A stretch of 10,544 nt of DNA from assembly GCA_025201705.1 (NCBI GenBank), contig MU617574.1, positions 1 through 10,544 of the forward strand, read 5' to 3'. The translations under genes were made by a program, and so were the position numbers. Below are positions 1-10,544 of this stretch, one piece after another; position 1 is the stretch's first letter, and every line of letters begins with the position of its first letter. The notes under the pieces are model-generated. The model was not told the origin of the DNA. It ran no database searches and saw nothing but the letters and a program-made list of their open reading frames with translations. The stretch comes from Dissophora ornata (lineage: Eukaryota; Mortierellomycota; Mortierellomycetes; Mortierellales; Mortierellaceae).

Positions 1-3
1 AGG

Positions 4-11
4 GTCACGTG
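4..11 (+). promoter_or_regulatory. E-box GTCACGTG upstream of SRP19
   Basis: This is an exact GTCACGTG, the extended CACGTG E-box bound by fungal bHLH factors such as the Cbf1 class. It lies about 136 bp before the SRP19 ATG. The same 8-mer occurs once more in the window, upstream of RIX7 at a similar distance. The function is inferred from the motif and its position. Confidence 0.4.
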
Positions 12-67
12 TGCTTGGTGTGACGTAATAGTCCAGCCGATGCACCGTGACCGTGCGTGCAGGCAAC

Positions 68-217
68 ATGTTTGATCGCATCATTCCATCCCTCCATTGG
101 CAGGACCACCCCACCAAAGACATCAATAAGCCGACGCTCAACAATCATGTCCAAAAACTCCAGTTTAAACTTGCTTCGCAAGGGCAACAAGGAGTCGTTC
201 TTTTTGCCCGAGTCTGA
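68..217 (+). other. possible overlapping upstream ORF in the SRP19 leader
   Basis: An ATG at 68 opens a 49-codon frame that runs past the SRP19 start at 147 and stops at 215-217, in a different frame. If transcription starts upstream of 68, scanning ribosomes would meet it first and SRP19 translation would need leaky scanning. The peptide has no recognisable feature. It may simply lie upstream of the true transcription start, which the sequence does not reveal. Confidence 0.25.
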
Positions 218-1295
218 CGAGGAGCATGACGATCAGATTCACGAGGAGGAGGATGACTTTGATGTGGACAACATGGACTTTCCCCTGCCGAACGATGACG
301 CTGGTGCAGGTTCATCAACAATCAACCCCGCAGACCAACCTCTTACACCCGAGCAGTTGGCGCAGATTCAAGCGTTGATGGATACTGGCGCCGTCGAAAA
401 AGGAGCGCGATATGTCTCAATGGAAGAGGCAGAGCAGTTCAAAAAGTAAAAAATCGATACCTGACAGGATCTTGCGTGGATTATCGATGGAACATATCGT
501 TAACCACCGCCTTTTAAAAACTTGACTTTTTTTTCTTAGCTGGATGTGTGTTTACCCTTGTTACATCGACGGCACAAAGACGGTCGCAGAGGGTCGCAGG
601 ATTCCAAAGTCGAAGGCGTGTGTGAAGCAGCCCTGGGCCAAAGACATTGTCGAAGCATTGAAGGAGTTGAGATTATCCCAAGCCTTTGAGGTATCTACTC
701 ATCTTCATCGATCACTCTTGGCAGTTGGACGATAGCGGTGCAGTGACATGAGGCTAATGGCTCGATGCAAAGCAATGCACAATGGGCTAACATCTACGTT
801 GATACCGACAATTATAGCCTGGAAAGACACATCCAAAAGATTGGGCAAACCGTGGACGTGTCAGGGTATTGTTCAAGGACAATGGCCGATTCTGCCACTC
901 AACTATCCACACTAGTATGTGCTCGCCCTAATGCCTCACTGACCACGATTTGACCTGAAATTAAGCAACATATCTAATCACGTCAACTTTGTATCGTATC
1001 CTCAGAGCACGAGTTGCTGATTAGATTGGCAGCGTCGATCAACAGGATTCACGCAAAGGAAGAAAGCTCGGGTCACGAGCGTTCTGAATTCTCGCCACTC
1101 TCGCCTCTTACGCCACTCTCGATTGTGATGCCAGGAATGGCCAATGCTGATCCTTTGGCCAGTCTCTTGGGTGTTAGCGATACGACAGAATCGTCATCAC
1201 AGGCATCGACTTCATCCGCTGCTCAGCCAGCACCAGAATCAAAACGGCAAAAGAAGCTGGCTAAGAAGCCAAAGAGAGTCATGATTCGCGGATAA
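147..1295 (+). CDS. SRP19: SRP19 / Sec65, signal recognition particle 19-kDa subunit (4 exons)
   Basis: SRP19 binds the tips of helices 6 and 8 of SRP RNA and prepares it for SRP54 loading; assembly is partly nucleolar and the mature particle works in the cytosol. The exons I reconstruct are 147-445, 540-690, 818-914 and 1006-1295 (introns of 94, 127 and 91 nt, all GT-AG). The joined frame is 837 nt, 278 residues. Residues 1-100 are an acidic, low-complexity extension longer than in the animal protein. The SRP19 fold starts near residue 101 with the WMCVYPCYIDGTKT block, then AEGRRIPKSKA, and continues across the junction with GKTHPKDWANRGRVRVLFK (about 152-170). The usual NPGRVRV has Arg in place of Pro. 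The tail is Ser/Pro-rich and ends in a Lys/Arg-rich stretch (KRQKKLAKKPKR), typical of SRP19 and suited to RNA binding. The ATG at 147 is the first in frame. Exon boundaries are inferred from family conservation and splice consensus. Confidence 0.93.
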
Positions 1296-1414
1296 CTAAG
1301 GACAGCTTGCTGCGGCGAGCCTGAACAGTGCATGTAGAACTTTTAATATTAAAAAAAAATCGAAAAGAATTATATTTACACGGATAAAATTCAGTCGTCT
1401 TCATGATCCTGGTG
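1296..1414. terminator. shared 3' region between convergent SRP19 and ECD genes
   Basis: Only 119 bp separate the two stop codons. The interval is AT-rich and holds a perfect 14-bp palindrome at 1341-1354 (TTTTAATATTAAAA), continuing into an A-run, then an ATTATATTTA-like stretch. Such AT-rich symmetrical sequence could serve as efficiency/positioning elements for poly(A) sites on both strands, so the two 3' UTRs probably overlap. No canonical AATAAA is seen. Confidence 0.4.
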
Positions 1415-4568
<3,154 letters not shown>

Positions 4569-4742
4569 GATCAGGGTCGAGTGTTGAAAACGGAATGGGG
4601 TGTGCAACGAGATCTCCTGCCCACAGACAGCTCTTTGATACGTTGTTTGATACGTGACTGGCACGCCGCCAATTTGTTCGGTCCCTGGAAAGGATCATTA
4701 TTATTCTAACGATCTATTGGTTTTTTAATGACTACAGCTGAT
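4569..4742 (-). promoter_or_regulatory. RIX7-ECD intergenic region: RIX7 3' end and ECD promoter
   Basis: This 174-bp gap must hold both the 3' end of RIX7 and the promoter/5' UTR of ECD. An AT-rich stretch at about 4697-4730 (AATAATAATG-like on the minus strand) is the likely RIX7 polyadenylation zone. A CCAAT pentamer on the + strand at 4669-4673 lies about 100 bp upstream of the ECD ATG, and a repeated ACGTATCAAA element occurs at about 4635-4655. Functions are inferred from position. Confidence 0.4.
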
Positions 4743-7930
<3,188 letters not shown>

Positions 7931-8026
7931 GAGGCGAACTGATATATGAGTTTGCTGGAAGGCTGAGTGTCGAATGCAACGTTTGTTTGCTGTGCCAAAC
8001 TCGAACTCCAGGGGGTTTGAGTGCAT

Positions 8027-8042
8027 AAAAAAAAAAAAAAAA
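8027..8042 (-). promoter_or_regulatory. T16 tract in the RIX7 promoter
   Basis: Sixteen consecutive A on the + strand, hence T16 on the coding strand of RIX7, about 97-112 bp before its ATG. Poly(dA:dT) tracts of this kind are common nucleosome-excluding promoter elements in fungi. An alternative is a relic retroposon tail, but no target-site duplication is visible. Confidence 0.45.
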
Positions 8043-8087
8043 GACAATAAACAGGAGTGTGACAGCAGGAAGTCACAAACACAAGGG

Positions 8088-8095
8088 GTCACGTG
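8088..8095 (-). promoter_or_regulatory. E-box GTCACGTG upstream of RIX7
   Basis: The second exact copy of GTCACGTG, about 158 bp before the RIX7 start; on the coding strand of RIX7 it reads CACGTGAC. Its sharing with the SRP19 upstream region suggests a common bHLH-type regulator for these RNP-assembly genes. This rests on motif identity alone. Confidence 0.4.
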
Positions 8096-8140
8096 CACAG
8101 TGATTTGAACACGTTCTAGCCAAATGTGACAGTGGAATGC

Positions 8141-8186
8141 ATTGAAGATGTTCAAGTATGAAGAACTTCACCATCACATCTTCAAT
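8141..8186. repeat. hairpin with perfect 11-bp stem
   Basis: ATTGAAGATGT at 8141-8151 is exactly complementary to ACATCTTCAAT at 8176-8186, with a 24-nt loop that itself contains a small TGAAG/CTTCA inverted repeat (8159-8170). It lies between the RIX7 promoter and the transposase remnant. It could be the tip of a transposon terminal repeat, a structured transcript element, or chance; position favours the first only weakly. Confidence 0.5.
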
Positions 8187-8369
8187 ATTATTCGAACTCA
8201 CAGGAAAGTTGGACGTGCCGGCGGAAAACACGATGTGTACGACAGATACACATCTTTACATGGCGGAAGCAGCACCTCACTTATGCAGAAAGTCGTTGGA
8301 TTGCCGTTTTATATGACATGCTACTGAGTAAACTCCACCAGTTCTCAACCGTTATCAGTAATAGTAGTT

Positions 8370-9053
8370 TTATTTTGTTTTCACTCTTGTCAACCTTGTC
8401 GTCAAGTGCTCCATGGCCATGTCGGTAAGCCTGAGTGCATTTCTCTGTGCGGGATTCATTCGGCTGACCTTGACTTGACAACAGGCTATATATGAATTTT
8501 TGCAGGAAGTGTGGGACAGCCAAGACTGCAAGAACGTAAATGACGGTGTCGACCCTCCGTTGCTGCTTGTCCCTAAAGAAATAGCGCTTGCGTGTATTGT
8601 ACCACGACTTGATGTAATTGTTCGTGTCAATGCCTGAATAAGACACACCTTGACGGTATCCCACCATCCAATGTTGCTGCTTTTCCTGGGCGTTATCCTT
8701 GTCGTCTTCTCCGAAGTAGTTCTTGTTCAGGTAGAGAATGAGCTCGCCATAGTCCGACCACTTCACATGGAAGGAGGCAATGCGGAAAATAGCTTTCGTC
8801 TTGTCCTTCTCATACAATGAACCACTAAGATCGGCCCTTGCCTAGCGCAATAGAAAAATACGGCAAAATTCCATTTCACGGTCGAATGAGTCCACGTACG
8901 TGGCATAACGATGGCATTGTACTATTGTACTAACCTCCAATCTTATCTCCACTTGGCGTGCAACAGTGAAGGCGCCCAAACCGTACATCCTGGTCTTGAC
9001 CTCGCATTCCCATACCTTTGACACATGCCAGGCACAGTAGTATAAAGGTACTC
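8370..9053 (-). pseudogene. MULE/SWIM-type transposase, C-terminal remnant with intron and frameshift
   Basis: On the minus strand, 9053-8935 encodes YYCAWHVSKVWE, the Cys-x-x-His-like helix block that follows the catalytic core of MULE-type (Mutator-like) transposases. A 93-nt GT-AG intron (8934-8842) follows, joined in phase 0. The next exon, from 8841, carries FHVKWSDYGELILYLNK, then SGIDTNNYIKSW and RRVDTVIYVL, all typical of the region between the DDE core and the SWIM zinc finger in fungal copies. After HFLQKF (near 8500) the similarity jumps by +1 to a frame with VSRMNPAQRNALRL, which stops at 8370. The DDE core and the SWIM Cys/His motif are not seen. Upstream, the coding similarity ends at the edge of the 199-bp repeat. 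It is therefore truncated and frameshifted. Assignment rests on motif memory, so the exact family is less sure than its transposase nature. Confidence 0.7.
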
Positions 9054-9477
9054 GGACGGTGACATTGATAATGATTACATGTAGTGGCGAGGAACGGATA
9101 GGAGATAAGAAAGGATGTCCATCGTCACCAACCACGGGTGCAGCCGGGGGAACTCTACCTTGAGCCCAAAGCGCAACACAGCTCAGAGGACCCTGTGATG
9201 AGACACTATTACCACGAACAGTGCTCATCATAGAATTTAGAAAGTAAACGGTGGACGGTGACATTGACAATGATTACATGTAGTGGCGAGGAACGGATAG
9301 GAGATAAGAAAGGATGCCCATCGTCACCACCACGGGCGCCGTCTGGGGTACTCTACCTTGAGCCCAAAGCGCAACACAGCTCAGAGGACCCTGGGATGAG
9401 ACACTATTACCACGAATGGTGCTCATCATAGAATTTAGAAAGTAAACGGTGAACGGTGACATTGATAATGATTACAT
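9054..9477. repeat. tandem duplication of a 199-bp unit plus a partial third copy
   Basis: Unit one is 9054-9252, unit two 9253-9450, and the first 27 bp of a third unit occupy 9451-9477. By eye the two full units differ by about ten substitutions, clustered near 9140-9155/9335-9350, and one single-base indel (CAAC versus CAC). The indel shifts any frame, so the long minus-strand frames across it are unlikely to be coding. The array abuts the transposase remnant at 9053/9054. Copy divergence implies an event that is not very recent. The unit contains no recognisable gene. Confidence 0.9.
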
Positions 9478-9896
9478 ACACGGCACATTCGCGAAAATGG
9501 TTAATTTTCGAACACTACAGTGCACGTCATCTAAAGCCGACAGAAAATTTTGAAAAAAATTAGTCTTCATGGCAAACACAAAGGATATTTTTCAGGGAAG
9601 AAAAATCAAGAAAAGAAAAGGCAGATCAATAGATTTTGATTCTCTCGACAAAGCAGCGTTGTCCGCATGTCGAAAAGACGAGGGGATGAAAAGTTGTAGG
9701 CTTTCATCGACGAACTCTTTTACTATGACGGACCCCATTATTTGACAAAATCCCAGCGTTCTGATCGGTCTGAAAGACTGTAACTGCCAAAGTCATGTTT
9801 TGGCGGATGGGGTACGAGATGCATGGGGTGGGGACAATGGCAAAAACTTACCAGAAATGATAAACGGCATCGTAAAAATGGCTTCAAATCATGAAT
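9478..9896. other. gene-poor AT-rich region downstream of the Fanzor gene
   Basis: No gene is supported here. It contains the 3' flank of the Fanzor reading frame on the minus strand. Small inverted repeats are visible: CGAAAAT/ATTTTCG at 9492-9498 and 9504-9510 (5-nt loop), beside a TTCGCGAA palindrome at 9488-9495, and GATGAAA/TTTCATC at 9685-9691 and 9702-9708 (10-nt loop). TnpB and Fanzor guide RNAs are often specified next to or overlapping the nuclease gene, so this is a candidate location for a guide-like RNA or the element end, but there is no direct proof. Confidence 0.4.
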
Positions 9897-10543
9897 TTAA
9901 AGCGTCGTTATTGTTGTTGATGTTGTTTTGTCGACAAGCTTGCCCCCTTCAAAGTCAAGAGGAGCGGGCCACTGCCCATCGCGGAGAAACTGCAACACAG
10001 CGTTGGACATATTCGTGGCAGCATTGTGGTCCCGGTCGCGCTCCCAATTGCACTCGTCGCAGATCACTGACCGGCCCCGGACTCTCATCCGAAAGTGGCA
10101 CGAGCAGCAAAAAATCGACGTCCGGAACTCTGGGATCTTGACCAACTCGATCACCACTGGCGTCTTCTTCTTGCTCCTTGCCAAGTCCTTTACAAGATTC
10201 CTAGTCTAGTAATGCCAGGAGATGCCAAAATATTAGAATCATTCAGTTGCCATTCGCTTCTCCCAGAAAAGTCTGCAATGCTTGCCTGTCGGATCAAGTT
10301 CCTGGCAAACCTGCTGCCGCCATGGCTCTGACCTCTCCAACTACGGACATCACCATCGCCTAGCCCGATCACGAGTGGCGACTGCAGAAAGGCCTTACGC
10401 TTGTCGTCCGGCATAGTATTCAAATTCAGAAATCCTCGTTTGTAGAGAGATCTCGCAATCTTCTTCCGACGCCTCGTAAACGACTTGGATTTTATGAGTG
10501 TTTCGCGCTCAATCCCCGATGACTTATTTACCTCGTCCAGGAG
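9897..10543 (-). CDS. Fanzor (eukaryotic TnpB-like RNA-guided nuclease), 3' part, enters from right edge
   Basis: Fanzors are the eukaryotic relatives of bacterial TnpB, which uses a guide RNA and a RuvC domain to cut DNA. The frame is open from the window edge: exon 10543-10311, probable 110-nt GT-AG intron 10310-10201, last exon 10200-9897, giving 178 visible residues (179 codons with stop). The first exon carries a basic helix (FTRRRKKIARSLYKRG), then VIGLGDGDVRSWRG, the block preceding the zinc ribbon. The last exon reads IPEFRTS, then CCSC (about 10109-10098) and CDEC (about 10061-10050), the paired CxxC knuckles. It continues with RDRDHNAATNM, whose Asp at 10031-10029 fits RuvC-III, and the family tail LRDGQWPAPL. 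RuvC-I and RuvC-II lie outside the window, so activity cannot be judged. The spliced spacing from GDGD to FRTS (about 40 residues) fits the family. No damage is seen in the visible part if the intron is real. Fanzor1 versus Fanzor2 is undecided. Confidence 0.8.
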
Positions 10544-10544
10544 T

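Larger units (their letters stand above)
7931..8369. other. RIX7 upstream region and left flank of the transposon remnant
   Basis: No gene is supported across these 440 bp. The part nearest RIX7 holds its 5' UTR, a 16-bp A/T homopolymer and an E-box. Beyond that, 8141-8186 forms a strong hairpin, and a 59-codon plus-strand frame (8148-8327) has no recognisable similarity. The boundary between RIX7 promoter and transposon-derived DNA cannot be placed exactly. Confidence 0.5.

Noticed and set aside
4569..4664. N-terminal extension of ECD using GTG at 4664
   Set aside because: The extension starts at a non-ATG codon, overlaps the promoter gap and has no family similarity; the ATG at 4568 is preferred.
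8027..8042. A16 run as the tail of a retroposed copy
   Set aside because: No target-site duplication and no recognisable parent sequence to its left; a promoter homopolymer tract explains it.
8148..8327. 59-codon plus-strand frame starting with MFKYEELHHH
   Set aside because: No recognisable similarity; its start lies inside the hairpin at 8141-8186 and it sits in transposon-flanking DNA. The length is within chance expectation.
8842..9462. Two related minus-strand frames across the tandem repeat (STVYFLNSMMST / FTVYFLNSMMST)
   Set aside because: Their likeness is due to DNA duplication; a single-base indel puts the copies in different frames downstream, and only the segment from 9053 down resembles a transposase.
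9054..9477. CRISPR array or satellite
   Set aside because: Two large units and a stub with no spacers; the period of 199 bp and the eukaryotic setting do not fit CRISPR, and the copy number is too small to call a satellite.
9569..9745. 58-codon plus-strand frame (MANTKDIFQG start), and an open minus-strand frame over the same DNA
   Set aside because: Both strands are open over a similar length, neither resembles a known family, and no splice-linked exon was found.
9930..9941. Adjacent GTCGAC and AAGCTT, resembling a cloning linker
   Set aside because: Both lie within the Fanzor C-terminal reading frame and no vector sequence flanks them; coincidence is adequate.

Overview
The window is eukaryotic nuclear DNA, most likely from an early-diverging fungus. 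Three conserved genes are broken by short GT-AG introns of 75-127 nt, several with a CTAAC/CTAAT-like branch point near the acceptor. Gene spacing is tight and base composition is balanced. A position in Mucoromycota/Mortierellomycota is an inference from gene architecture and transposon type; nothing here proves the species.

Layout. Positions 147-1295 (+) hold a four-exon gene for SRP19/Sec65, the 19-kDa signal recognition particle protein. Convergent to it, 119 bp away, 4568-1415 (-) is a six-exon gene for the Ecdysoneless (ECD/SGT1) family. Just upstream of that on the same strand, 7930-4743 (-) is a five-exon gene for the tandem AAA+ ATPase Rix7/NVL. All exon junctions were rebuilt by hand from the sequence, and each joined reading frame closes without error (278, 908 and 939 residues). 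Together these are housekeeping genes of RNP biology: SRP assembly, pre-mRNA splicing/R2TP-linked functions, and 60S ribosome biogenesis.

From about 8.1 kb to the right edge the character changes to transposon-derived DNA. 9053-8370 (-) is the decayed C-terminal half of a MULE/SWIM-type transposase, with one recognisable intron and a frameshift. It is cut off on its upstream side exactly at a tandem duplication of a 199-bp unit (9054-9477). A gene-poor 420-bp stretch with small inverted repeats follows. Then 10543-9897 (-) is the 3' part of a Fanzor (eukaryotic TnpB-like, RNA-guided nuclease family) gene, entering from the right edge. It has an intact zinc-ribbon, the RuvC-III aspartate motif and one probable intron.

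The most interesting content is the Fanzor gene and its same-strand position upstream of a MULE transposase remnant. The two could be parts of one composite element or two independent insertions; the window ends before the other end of the element, so this cannot be settled here.
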